NCBI GenBank assembly: GCA_000437275.1
Contig: FR899679.1
Span: 1-9,576, forward strand
From: Clostridium sp. CAG:411
GTDB taxonomy: Bacteria > Bacillota > Clostridia > Lachnospirales > Lachnospiraceae
Reading direction: 5' to 3'
Length of the DNA: 9,576 bases
The notes beneath the pieces were generated by a model. The model was given only the letters and a program-made list of their open reading frames with translations. It did not search any database and was not told where the DNA came from. The translations under genes were made by a program, and so were the position numbers. Shown here piece after piece: positions 1 through 6,872 of the stretch. Numbering within the stretch: the first letter of the stretch is position 1; each line of letters starts with the position of its first letter.

Positions 1-61
1 CCGTATAGATATAACCTATCCAGTATCCGCAAGCGCAACTGGATAGGTTATATCTATACGG
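1..61. repeat. Perfect 24-bp inverted repeat (long hairpin)
   Basis: Bases 1-24 and 38-61 are exact reverse complements, separated by a 13-nt spacer (25-37). As RNA or single-stranded DNA this would form a very stable 24-bp stem. No T-run follows on the + strand (GCGCACCCTCTA comes next), so it is not an ordinary rightward intrinsic terminator. A leftward terminator, a transposon or MITE end, or a recombination site cannot be excluded because the arm begins at the first base of the window and may extend beyond it. Confidence 0.85.
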
Positions 62-417
62 GCGCACCCTCTAATGGGACATCAAATGATAATAAAATTG
101 TAAAAAGTATGTTATTGACTTCATGAGAAGGAAAAAATATACTAAAAATAGGAGAACCATACACTCTATTATATTTCATGGAAGAGGAATATGATATAAA
201 GTAAAAAATATTATGCTTGGGCATAGTAAGAAAGAAGTTATTGTTCACAGGTAGGTATTTTGGGTACTGAAAATATCGTATAAAACTATTGTGTGCAGTT
301 TTGGGCAATTTTTTATGCATAGCATTGTCCAAAAACGTTACTGGTCACATTTAGGCATGAACAGTAACAGAAAGAAAACGCTTGAATCAGGTGCGTGTAG
401 AGAATGGAGTGATAACG
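62..417 (+). other. Gene-free stretch: deoB promoter and structured leader
   Basis: These 356 bases hold no convincing gene. They contain a good promoter (115-143) and, downstream of it, four potential stem-loops before deoB: 209-216/221-228 (8 bp, one G-U, loop TTGG), 254-261/270-277 (8 bp, one G-U), 299-309/324-334 (11 bp, one G-U) and 337-347/358-368 (10 bp with one G-A mismatch). The last two are back to back. There is no T-run after the final stem, so a classic attenuator is not visible, and I recognise no known riboswitch class. The Shine-Dalgarno for deoB (GGAG, 406-409) lies downstream of the folded part. That this is a transcribed leader is an inference from the promoter position. 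Confidence 0.45.
115..143 (+). promoter_or_regulatory. Sigma-A-type promoter upstream of deoB
   Basis: TTGACT (115-120) and TATACT (138-143) are separated by exactly 17 bp, each one base off consensus. Transcription would begin near 150, giving a leader of roughly 270 nt before deoB. No better promoter is visible nearer to deoB. Confidence 0.6.
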
Positions 418-1602
418 ATGAAAAGGGTATTTTTAATTGTATTGGATAGTGTAGGTGTTGGAGAAATGCCAGATGCGGCTGCGTTTGGGGATCAGGGAAG
501 TCATACGGTATATGCGGCATCTCATTATGATGGATTTTATATGCCAAATATGCAAAAGCTGGGATTTTTTAATCTGGATGGAATGAAAGTAGACGAAAAA
601 CATGCATGGGCAAAAGAAAAAGTAGAGCAGACGGGAACCATTTGCAGACTTTCCGAAAAATCCAAAGGAAAAGATACTACAACAGGGCATTGGGAGATTG
701 CGGGATTGATTTCAAGAGAAGCAATGCCAACTTTTCCTAATGGATTTCCAAAAGATTTGATTGATCAATTTGAAAAAAGAACAGGTAGAAAAGTTTTATG
801 TAATAAGCCCTATTCTGGTACAGAAGTAATCAAAGATTACGGAAAAGAGCATATAGAGACAGGCGCGTTGATTGTTTATACGTCTGCGGATTCGGTATTT
901 CAGATTGCTGCACATGAGAGTGTAGTGCCAGTAGAACAGTTGTATGAATATTGTGAAATTGCAAGAGAACTTTGTCAGGGGGCCTATGGAGTGGGGCGTG
1001 TAATTGCAAGACCATTTGAGGGAGAGTGGCCTTATAGCCGTACATCCAGAAGACATGATTATTCCTTGTTACCACCAAAGGATACGATGTTGGACAAAAT
1101 AAAAGTTGCGGGTATGGATGTGCTTGCAGTGGGAAAAATAAATGATATTTTTGCGGGAAAAGGTGTAACGGAAATGATTCGGACGCAGGATAATGCAGAT
1201 GGAATTGATAAGACAATTGCTTATATGAAACGGGACTTTCATGGACTTTGTTTTACCAATTTGGTGGATTTTGATATGAAATATGGACATAGAAATGATA
1301 TTGATGGATACGGAAAGGCATTGAGTTATTTTGATTCCCGCCTTCCAGAATTGTTGTCTTTATTGAAAGAGGAGGATGTACTTATGATAACAGCAGATCA
1401 TGGATGTGATCCAAGTACACCTTCCACAGACCATTCCAGAGAGTATGTTCCATGGGTAATAACGGGGGATAAGATTGCAGCAAAAAATCTTGGAACGAAA
1501 GATGGATTTGGTTATATTGGTGGCACCATTTTAGATATGCTTGGATTGGAAGTTTCTATTGAAGGTGACAGTATTTATAAGCAGATAAAGAAGGGGGAAT
1601 AG
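418..1602 (+). CDS. deoB: Phosphopentomutase DeoB
   Basis: DeoB interconverts (deoxy)ribose-1-phosphate and (deoxy)ribose-5-phosphate in the cytoplasm, feeding nucleoside-derived pentose into central metabolism. The protein is 394 aa, the usual full length. It belongs to the alkaline phosphatase-like metalloenzyme superfamily: the N-terminal strand VFLIVLDSVGVGE carries metal ligand D10, the KDTTTGHWE segment (85-93) holds the threonine that is phosphorylated in this family, and the remaining manganese ligands are D286 and H291 (NLVDFDMKYGHR), D327-H328 (ITADHG) and H339 (TDHSRE). The cap domain lies in between. The reading frame is open from a TTG at 382, but ATG 418 is the start, because GGAG at 406-409 sits 8 nt before it and the family begins with this M-K-R-V-F strand. 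deoD follows after 3 bp, so the two are one transcription unit. Confidence 0.97.
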   Translation: MKRVFLIVLDSVGVGEMPDAAAFGDQGSHTVYAASHYDGFYMPNMQKLGFFNLDGMKVDEKHAWAKEKVEQTGTICRLSEKSKGKDTTTGHWEIAGLISREAMPTFPNGFPKDLIDQFEKRTGRKVLCNKPYSGTEVIKDYGKEHIETGALIVYTSADSVFQIAAHESVVPVEQLYEYCEIARELCQGAYGVGRVIARPFEGEWPYSRTSRRHDYSLLPPKDTMLDKIKVAGMDVLAVGKINDIFAGKGVTEMIRTQDNADGIDKTIAYMKRDFHGLCFTNLVDFDMKYGHRNDIDGYGKALSYFDSRLPELLSLLKEEDVLMITADHGCDPSTPSTDHSREYVPWVITGDKIAAKNLGTKDGFGYIGGTILDMLGLEVSIEGDSIYKQIKKGE

Positions 1603-1605
1603 CAT

Positions 1606-2316
1606 ATGAGTACACCACATAATAAAGCGAATGTAGGAGATATAGCAAAGACGGTTTTGATGCCTGGCGATCCGCTTCGTGCAAAATATATTGCCGAAGA
1701 ATTTTTGGATAATGTAGTATGTTTTAATACGGTTCGCAATATGTTTGGCTATACAGGAACTTACAAAGGGAAACCACTTTCTGTAATGGGGCATGGTATG
1801 GGGATGCCATCTATGGGAATTTATTCGTATGAATTATATGACCAGTATGAAGTAGAAAACATTATCCGCATTGGTTCCGCAGGTGGATTGTCGGATGAAG
1901 TAGATTTAATGGATATTGTAATTGCTATGGGGGCATCTACAAATTCTAACTATGCATCTCAGTACAAATTACCGGGAATTTTAGCACCTATTGCAGATTT
2001 TGGATTGCTTCGTACGGCAGTGGAAGTGGCAGAAAAGAAGCAGTGTAAAGTACAGGTGGGAAATATACTTTCTTCTGATACTTTTTATACGGATGATCCA
2101 AAGGACAATGATTTGTGGAAACGGATGCATGTCCTTGCGGTAGAAATGGAATCGGCAGCACTTTACTATAACGCTGCAAGATTAGGAAAAAAAGCATTGT
2201 GCATTTTGACAATCTCAGATCATTTATATTCGGGAAAAGAATTGTCTGCGGAAGAACGCCAGACAGGATTTCGTCAAATGATGGAAATTGCATTAGAAAC
2301 AGGAATATTGATTTAA
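1606..2316 (+). CDS. deoD: Purine nucleoside phosphorylase DeoD (hexameric type)
   Basis: This enzyme cleaves purine (deoxy)ribonucleosides with phosphate, giving the free base and (deoxy)ribose-1-phosphate, the substrate of the DeoB encoded just upstream. At 236 aa it has the length of the bacterial high-molecular-weight PNP family. Visible landmarks are H5 near the N-terminus, the phosphate-binding MPGDPLRA (19-26, with G21 and R25), R44 in NTVRNMFGYTG, GHGMGMPS (62-69), RIGSAG (88-93), the base-site F160-Y161, VEMES (179-183, ribose site M181-E182) and the catalytic aspartate D205 in TISDH. The ribosome site AGGGGG (1592-1597) lies inside the 3' end of deoB, 8 nt before ATG, consistent with coupled expression. 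Adenosine versus guanosine preference cannot be read from this alone. Confidence 0.97.
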   Translation: MSTPHNKANVGDIAKTVLMPGDPLRAKYIAEEFLDNVVCFNTVRNMFGYTGTYKGKPLSVMGHGMGMPSMGIYSYELYDQYEVENIIRIGSAGGLSDEVDLMDIVIAMGASTNSNYASQYKLPGILAPIADFGLLRTAVEVAEKKQCKVQVGNILSSDTFYTDDPKDNDLWKRMHVLAVEMESAALYYNAARLGKKALCILTISDHLYSGKELSAEERQTGFRQMMEIALETGILI

Positions 2317-2317
2317 A

Positions 2318-2377
2318 CGAAACTGCGAAGCAGTTATTCGATTATGAGCAAGTAGCAAAGCGGATTGCAAATATCCG
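2318..2377 (+). other. Stem-loops in the deoD 3' untranslated region
   Basis: Two hairpins precede the terminator. In the first, CGAA (2318-2321) pairs with TTCG (2337-2340) and ACTGC (2322-2326) with GCAGT (2330-2334), around a GAA triloop and with a 2-nt bulge. In the second, CGGAT (2361-2365) pairs with ATCCG (2373-2377). Neither is followed by a T-run, so they are not terminators themselves. They may protect the mRNA 3' end or be incidental. Confidence 0.35.
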
Positions 2378-2387
2378 ATTGATTCAT

Positions 2388-2431
2388 AAGCCGTTCGGAG
2401 CGAGAATATGCCGAACGGCTTTATTATTTTT
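2388..2431 (+). terminator. Intrinsic terminator of deoB-deoD
   Basis: AAGCCGTTCGG (2388-2398) and CCGAACGGCTT (2411-2421) form a perfect 11-bp GC-rich stem with a 12-nt loop, followed by the T-rich tract TATTATTTTT (2422-2431). It separates the deo unit from the next promoter, whose -35 begins only two bases further on. Confidence 0.93.
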
Positions 2432-2432
2432 C

Positions 2433-2461
2433 TTGACATTTCCGTACCTATACTGTATATA
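2433..2461 (+). promoter_or_regulatory. Promoter of the GntR/ABC exporter operon
   Basis: A perfect TTGACA (2433-2438) and TATATA (2456-2461) lie 17 bp apart; a start near 2468 is expected. The -10 lies inside the long palindrome at 2441-2486, so a protein bound there would block RNA polymerase. Confidence 0.75.
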
Positions 2462-2486
2462 TTTATATATACAGTATAGGTGCGGA
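2441..2486. promoter_or_regulatory. Palindromic operator, YtrA/GntR type
   Basis: ACCTATACTGTATATAT (2446-2462) is the exact reverse complement of 2465-2481, around a central TT. With one mismatch the arms extend to 2441-2462 and 2465-2486. The TACTGTATATA core resembles operators known for YtrA-subfamily GntR repressors, and a YtrA-like protein is encoded by the second gene of this operon. Because the palindrome covers the -10 and the expected transcription start, repression with autoregulation is the likely mode (inference). Confidence 0.8.
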
Positions 2487-2500
2487 TTGGAGTGAAAAGG

Positions 2501-3370
2501 ATGATTGTTGCAGAAAATTTGGGAAAACAGTGGAAGGGATTTTCCTTACAAAATGTAACATTTCAGCTGCCAAAGGGTTATATTTTGGGACTTATTGGAG
2601 AAAATGGAGCTGGGAAAACTACGTTATTAAAATTGTTATTAAATGTTTATGTGCCGACAGAGGGGGAGATTTTATTAGATGGAAGGCGTTATCAACAGGA
2701 GGAAGAAAAGATAAAGCAGGATATTGGTTTTGTTATGCAGGAAGATTTATTTATACCAGGATTTACTTTAGAAGAAAATGGGGACTATTATGGAAAGTAT
2801 TATGAACGATTTTCAAAGGGACAATTCTTAAAACTTTTGCATCAATTTACATTGAATGAAAAAGATAGATTTGGAAAGTTATCCAAAGGAGAAAAGCTAA
2901 AGTTTCAATTTGCTTTTGCATTGTCTCATAAACCACGATTGCTGATTTTAGATGAACCAACTGCAAATTTTGATCGGGAGTTTCGTGCACAGTTTTTAAA
3001 ATTGATAACAGAATTTATTGCAGATGGAGAGAAAAGCGTAGTAATGGCCACGCACAATACACAGGATTTAGACCAGATTGCAGATTATATTGGATTTTTA
3101 CATCAGGGAAAAATGGTTCTTTTTACCGATCGAAAGAGTTTAGAAAATAGGTATCGCATCGTACAAGGGGAAAGGTATCGAATCAAAAATTTGCCAAAAC
3201 AGGATTGTATTTACATAGAAGAAAAGAAATATAGTTGGAAAGCCTTGATGCGTCATAGAAGATGGAGAAACTATGAGAAGGAATTGGAAGTGCATGTTCC
3301 AACGATTGAGGAGCTTATGTGTTGTTTATTGAAAGCCAATGAAGGAAAGCGTGGTGAGTTTTTATGTTAA
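2501..3370 (+). CDS. ABC transporter ATP-binding protein (YtrB-like)
   Basis: This is the cytoplasmic ATPase subunit of an ABC exporter, 289 aa. All nucleotide-binding motifs are present: Walker A GENGAGKTT (33-41), Q-loop Q80, signature LSKGE (127-131), Walker B LLILDEP (147-153), D-loop ANFD (155-158) and H-loop H185. Residues from about 211 to 289 form an extra C-terminal segment ending in VPTIEELM, as in many long exporter ATPases. ATG 2501 is chosen over an in-frame GTG at 2480, since GGAG (2489-2492) sits 8 nt before the ATG and the GTG would lie in the operator about 12 nt from the expected transcript start. Its last 7 bp overlap the GntR gene. It probably pairs with the second ATPase or with the membrane proteins downstream; the substrate is unknown. 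Confidence 0.9.
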   Translation: MIVAENLGKQWKGFSLQNVTFQLPKGYILGLIGENGAGKTTLLKLLLNVYVPTEGEILLDGRRYQQEEEKIKQDIGFVMQEDLFIPGFTLEENGDYYGKYYERFSKGQFLKLLHQFTLNEKDRFGKLSKGEKLKFQFAFALSHKPRLLILDEPTANFDREFRAQFLKLITEFIADGEKSVVMATHNTQDLDQIADYIGFLHQGKMVLFTDRKSLENRYRIVQGERYRIKNLPKQDCIYIEEKKYSWKALMRHRRWRNYEKELEVHVPTIEELMCCLLKANEGKRGEFLC

Positions 3371-3735
3371 AGATTCAAATTCGACCACAGGGGACTATGG
3401 CAATCTATGAACAGATAGTAAATCAATTAAAGGATGCTATTGTAAAAGGCGAGTTAAAGGCTGGTGAGGCACTTCCATCCATTCGGGGGCTGGCAATGGA
3501 ATTGGAGGTAAGTGTGATTACTACGAAACGGGCATATGAGGAGTTAGAGAAAGAGGGATTGCTTCGTTCGGTGGCAGGGAAGGGATTTTATGTATGTGAA
3601 TACAATACGGATTATTTAAAAGAAAAGCAGTGGATGATTTTGGAAAAACGAATGACAGAGGTTTTACAGGATTGTAAAAGTGCAGGGCTTACCAAGCAGG
3701 ATATTGTAGAGATGGTAGAGGCATTATTACAATAG
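3364..3735 (+). CDS. GntR-family repressor, YtrA subfamily
   Basis: This is a DNA-binding regulator of 123 aa. The N-terminal winged helix-turn-helix covers about residues 12-77: IYEQIVNQLKDAIVKGEL, then the helix-turn-helix at about 38-67 (PSIRGLAMELEVSVITTKRAYEELE...) and the wing VAGKGFYV. Only a short helical tail (84-122) follows, with no ligand-binding effector domain, which is the mark of the YtrA subfamily. The gene overlaps the upstream ATPase by 7 bp; GGTGAG (3353-3358) is its ribosome site, so translation is probably coupled. It lies between two ATPase genes and most likely represses the operon through the palindrome at 2441-2486. In Bacillus subtilis the related Ytr system responds to cell-wall antibiotics; whether this one does is unknown. 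Confidence 0.93.
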   Translation: MLKIQIRPQGTMAIYEQIVNQLKDAIVKGELKAGEALPSIRGLAMELEVSVITTKRAYEELEKEGLLRSVAGKGFYVCEYNTDYLKEKQWMILEKRMTEVLQDCKSAGLTKQDIVEMVEALLQ

Positions 3736-3756
3736 CAAGAGGAGAAAAGGAAGAAT

Positions 3757-4389
3757 ATGTTGGAAGTAAAAGGAGTTTCAAGTAAAAAAGGACAGGGGAT
3801 TTTACAGCAGGTAACGTTTTCGGTAGAACCCGGTTATATCGTTGGGGTAGTTGGAAAAAATGGAGCGGGAAAATCAACTATGTTACAGACGATTTTCGGT
3901 ATTCGGGGCTATACGGGACAGATTTTATGGGATGGAAAGGATATACGGGAAGACTGGGTAAAATGGAAACAACAAGTCAGTTATATAGGAGAAGAGGCAC
4001 GTTTCTTTGAGCAGAAAACAATTCTTAAAAATATGGAGATATTGTCTACCTTATATGAAACATTTGATAAAGAAGTCTTTTTTCAATCTTTGCATGAGAT
4101 GAAAATAGGGGAAAGAAAAAAGGTAGCTGCACTATCCAGAGGAGAAAGAGTGCGATTTGAAATTGCATTTGCAAGAGCACATAATACAAAAATTTACCTT
4201 ATGGATGAAGTGACTGCAGGAATGGACCCGTTGTTTCGGCAAAATTTTTATCAACTATTGCGGCGAATTTGTACAGAAGATACGTTGGTGTTTTTGTCTA
4301 CACATATTGCGTCGGATATAGAGAAAAATATGGATTATATTTGTGAGTTGGAGCAGGGAAAACTACTACAATTTAGAGAAAATTTATAA
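3757..4389 (+). CDS. ABC transporter ATP-binding protein, second subunit
   Basis: This is a short ABC ATPase of 210 aa. Walker A GKNGAGKST (33-41), signature LSRGE (127-131), Walker B IYLMDEV (146-152), D-loop AGMDP (154-158) and H-loop H183 are intact. The Q-loop glutamine is not evident: the segment reads VSYIGEEARFF (74-84), with Glu where Gln is expected. The usual Pro after the Walker B Glu is Val (DEVTAG). It lacks the C-terminal extension of the first ATPase. AAGAGGAG (3737-3744) and AAAGG (3746-3750) precede the ATG. The gene lies 21 bp after the GntR gene in the same operon. The different sequence and length suggest either a heterodimer with the first ATPase or two separate transporters with one membrane protein each; the sequence does not decide. 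Confidence 0.9.
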   Translation: MLEVKGVSSKKGQGILQQVTFSVEPGYIVGVVGKNGAGKSTMLQTIFGIRGYTGQILWDGKDIREDWVKWKQQVSYIGEEARFFEQKTILKNMEILSTLYETFDKEVFFQSLHEMKIGERKKVAALSRGERVRFEIAFARAHNTKIYLMDEVTAGMDPLFRQNFYQLLRRICTEDTLVFLSTHIASDIEKNMDYICELEQGKLLQFRENL

Positions 4390-4433
4390 AAGAGCTGTGT
4401 TTTATCGCAGGGTAGATTAGGGAGGGAAACAGT

Positions 4434-5123
4434 ATGAAAAAAGTGTGGAAGAATATATACGCAAATGCGTACTTTCAAATGAAACATATAGGAAGCGAAT
4501 TAAGAACATTTTTTTTGACGGAATGGATTTATGGGGTTATCATGTATGTGACTTGGCTGGGGGTTTTTCGTGATGCAGATACCATAGAGAAAGTGATACG
4601 GGAGTTTATGACAGCGGGTGTTGTTTGTTTTTATTTTATAGGAATTATGTTTATCCATTATATTTTTTCTTGTGATATGCCACAAATTATGTATTATCTT
4701 CCAGTGGGAGAAAGGCAGAGAAAGCAATATAAGAAAACTATACGATGGGAAAGAGCAGGTATCATCCAAATTTTTAATTTGGCTACGCAATTTATAGTGT
4801 TCTTTTTAAAAGGGGAGAGCATCAAACAAATCGTAATAATCTTTTTTCTTACCAGCATTTGGATTGGAAGCACTGTTTTTGCAAAGATAAGTATAAGAGA
4901 CGATAGTTGGATAAGAAATGCACAAAGCCTTGATATGAAATGGTATCAGTTTGTGGGATATTTTGTGTATTTATTTTTGTATAGTGTGGCTATCAATGCG
5001 GAGGGGAAAACCGAGCGATGGCAAATCGTAATATGGACAATTGGAATCTTATATTTACTTTTTGTAGGGATTTATGAATTTTACAAAAACAGAAAAGAGG
5101 AAAAAAGAATACGGGAACAGTAG
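4434..5123 (+). CDS. ABC-2-like exporter membrane protein
   Basis: This integral membrane protein of 229 aa has about six hydrophobic segments near 30-46, 62-80, 108-125, 131-150, 171-188 and 197-215. A short basic N-terminus and a charged C-terminal tail (YEFYKNRKEEKRIREQ) suggest both ends are cytoplasmic. The segment MYYLPVGERQRKQYKK (86-101) before the third helix resembles the LP-basic motif of ABC-2 permeases. A good GGAGG (4421-4425) lies 8 nt before the ATG. It follows the second ATPase by 44 bp and is probably the translocation subunit of that exporter. I do not recognise a named family member and cannot give a cargo. Confidence 0.8.
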   Translation: MKKVWKNIYANAYFQMKHIGSELRTFFLTEWIYGVIMYVTWLGVFRDADTIEKVIREFMTAGVVCFYFIGIMFIHYIFSCDMPQIMYYLPVGERQRKQYKKTIRWERAGIIQIFNLATQFIVFFLKGESIKQIVIIFFLTSIWIGSTVFAKISIRDDSWIRNAQSLDMKWYQFVGYFVYLFLYSVAINAEGKTERWQIVIWTIGILYLLFVGIYEFYKNRKEEKRIREQ

Positions 5124-5138
5124 AAAGGAAAAGTATAA

Positions 5139-5681
5139 ATGAGAAACGTATGGCACAGATGGTTTTATCAGGATATACATGAAAGAATACGTCAGTTTGA
5201 TAAAAAAGTAAAGAAAGAAAATGAGTATTGGTACCTTTTGGAGTTTGTTGCATTTTTATTGGAAATTGGAGTTTGTATCCTTTATTTTTCAGAGGGGATA
5301 AAGGATTTTGATGTTGCTCTTAATGCATCGGAAATAGGTAGGCGTACATTAAAATACGCAAGTATGACTTTTGTATGGTTTCAAATGCATTTTCAACATT
5401 ATGGAAATGTTGCTGGTGAAAAAAATCTTGCATTGGCAGATATCTTGCTTTTTCAACCAATCACAGGGAAGGAAGTATTTCAGGCTCGATTACCTGAAAT
5501 ACTAAAACAAGGTGGGATACGCCTTTTCTTTGTTTTACTTTTGCAAATTGTGATTAGTATATGGAAAGGAAAAGTAGTGTTTGCATGGTATGGAGTTACT
5601 TGTTTGAGCATAATCGTTGTACTTGCATTGTCTATCGCAGGATTAAAAATGCAGGTAAATCATTGCAATACATTGGGATGA
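5139..5681 (+). CDS. ABC-2-like membrane protein, probably C-terminally truncated
   Basis: This membrane protein of 180 aa is the last gene of the operon, 15 bp after its neighbour. Hydrophobic segments lie near 33-51, 126-142 and 148-168, with a weaker one near 70-88. The stretch ILLFQPITGKEVFQA (102-116) lines up with the LPVGERQRKQ motif of the preceding protein at the same place before the third helix, so the two look like distant homologues. Compared with that 229-aa protein, this one stops right after the fourth helix and lacks the last two. Its final residues (MQVNHCNTLG) are unlike a membrane segment. The stop is 18 bp from the convergent permease gene. A deletion or rearrangement that removed the 3' end is the likely explanation, but a naturally short variant is possible; partial function is uncertain. 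Confidence 0.75.
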   Translation: MRNVWHRWFYQDIHERIRQFDKKVKKENEYWYLLEFVAFLLEIGVCILYFSEGIKDFDVALNASEIGRRTLKYASMTFVWFQMHFQHYGNVAGEKNLALADILLFQPITGKEVFQARLPEILKQGGIRLFFVLLLQIVISIWKGKVVFAWYGVTCLSIIVVLALSIAGLKMQVNHCNTLG

Positions 5682-5699
5682 AAGTCTAATGCTATAAAA

Positions 5700-6872
5700 C
5701 TATGAGAAATGTTTTGCAAGTTTCAACCGTTTAGAGGAAGAATTGCAGCAATTTGCCAATATGGTATAACACAGTAATAGAATTACCGTATACAAACATA
5801 AATGCCATTTACCAGAATTACTATGGATACTTTCTAAATAATAAGTAACAGGTAAAAGTTTGGACAATAGACTGCAAATCGGATTACTTGAAGTTAGATT
5901 GAGAAAAACCGGGCAAAGTATCATACTTCCACCAATCAATAGAGGTATGACAGCTAAAAATAGCTTTATTTTTGGCAAAAGCAAACTTAGTAGCAAGGAA
6001 AAAGAGGTAGCAGCTAATATAAATAGAAACATGCAAAGCATTTCATTCCCTAAGTTTGAAGAAATACCAGATAGCAAAAGAGACAACAAGTCTACGATAC
6101 CTGCCAAAAAGGTGGGTTGAAAGGCATAGAAAAAGCGAATTACATTTCTTTTGCTATTTGCTAACCAGCAAAGAAGCTGATGTTCCTTGTCCTCATACCA
6201 GTAAAGCATACCAGTTAGTGCAGCTAAAAACAGAAAGATAGCGGCAATTCCTCGCATAGGCAGAAGCATATAATTGGTATCTTCCTGATTTAATAGTTCA
6301 TTTTTACTGCCATCGGTATATTCAAAAGAAAAAAAGCTTTTTCCTGTTTGATGTTCCTGATAAAGTTTGTTAAGTTCTTTCTCATTGGAAGAAGGGACTC
6401 TTTTTTTTACATGATTTTCCAAAATGTAATAGCATAGTTTCGGGTAGACCTTACTATAAACAAGCTCTTGAACTAAAGGAGAAGTAATACTATTTTTGGC
6501 ATATACGACAGAAATAACGGCTTTCTTTTGGGTGGCATGGTCCTGTAGAGCCTGGTCTAAATTTTCTGGAAATAGATAACCACAGTCAGCTTTGCCAGAT
6601 AAAATCTGTTTGTATAACTCCTCCTTTTCGTTACATCTGGAAAAAGTTACAATGGTATTAGATTGTGCTAACAAATCATGGATGGTGTCTTGTGTTTGTT
6701 TTCCCGCAGATTCTTCGCTGTAAAGAAGAACATGAATCGCAGAGTCTTTTGGGTGGATAGAGCCTCGGAGAAGTAAAACGGTTGCAGGAATTAAAAATAA
6801 GGTAAAGAGAAATAAAGGTTTTCGGAGCAATCGTTTTCCAAGTATTTGCAACCATGTAAAATAGTGTTTCAT
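5700..6872 (-). CDS. ABC-2 type permease with large extracytoplasmic domain
   Basis: This exporter membrane subunit of 390 aa has one helix near the N-terminus (19-35), a long soluble, presumably extracytoplasmic domain (about 36-202), then five helices near 203-225, 246-268, 276-298, 300-322 and 355-375. This is the layout of the ABC-2 permease group that includes YhgE/NatB-like proteins. The frame is open upstream to 6983, but the start is ATG at 6872: GGAGGTGA (complement of 6877-6884) lies 4 nt before it, and ATG overlaps the stop of the upstream permease in an ATGA tetranucleotide, a sign of coupled translation. It is the third gene of the leftward operon and probably forms a heterodimer with its neighbour. 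Cargo is unknown. Confidence 0.88.
   Translation of the reverse strand: MKHYFTWLQILGKRLLRKPLFLFTLFLIPATVLLLRGSIHPKDSAIHVLLYSEESAGKQTQDTIHDLLAQSNTIVTFSRCNEKEELYKQILSGKADCGYLFPENLDQALQDHATQKKAVISVVYAKNSITSPLVQELVYSKVYPKLCYYILENHVKKRVPSSNEKELNKLYQEHQTGKSFFSFEYTDGSKNELLNQEDTNYMLLPMRGIAAIFLFLAALTGMLYWYEDKEHQLLCWLANSKRNVIRFFYAFQPTFLAGIVDLLSLLLSGISSNLGNEMLCMFLFILAATSFSLLLSLLLPKIKLFLAVIPLLIGGSMILCPVFLNLTSSNPICSLLSKLLPVTYYLESIHSNSGKWHLCLYTVILLLCYTILANCCNSSSKRLKLAKHFS

Noticed and set aside
54..332. 92-codon open frame on the minus strand upstream of deoB
   Set aside because: No ribosome site before its ATG, no recognisable domain, aromatic-rich composition typical of the antisense of AT-rich non-coding DNA, and it runs into the 1-61 inverted repeat.
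348..353. Promoter TTGTCC (325-330) with CATTTA close to deoB
   Set aside because: Both elements are poor; the promoter at 115-143 is much better.
372..386. cre-like (CcpA) site AGAAAACGCTTGAA before deoB
   Set aside because: It has two mismatches at conserved positions and is too weak to claim.
2199..2495. 98-codon + strand frame over the end of deoD and the terminator
   Set aside because: It overlaps deoD in another frame and runs through the terminator and promoter; no ribosome site or family match.
2480..2500. GTG 2480 as start of the first ABC ATPase
   Set aside because: It lies at the operator edge about 12 nt from the expected transcript start, while ATG 2501 has a correctly spaced GGAG.
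5682..5699. Bidirectional terminator between the convergent operons
   Set aside because: CTATAAAACTATG contains direct, not inverted, CTAT repeats, and no stem with a T-run is present on either strand.
5860..6241. Open + strand frames within the leftward permease gene
   Set aside because: They are antisense shadows of a well-supported coding region, without ribosome sites or domains.
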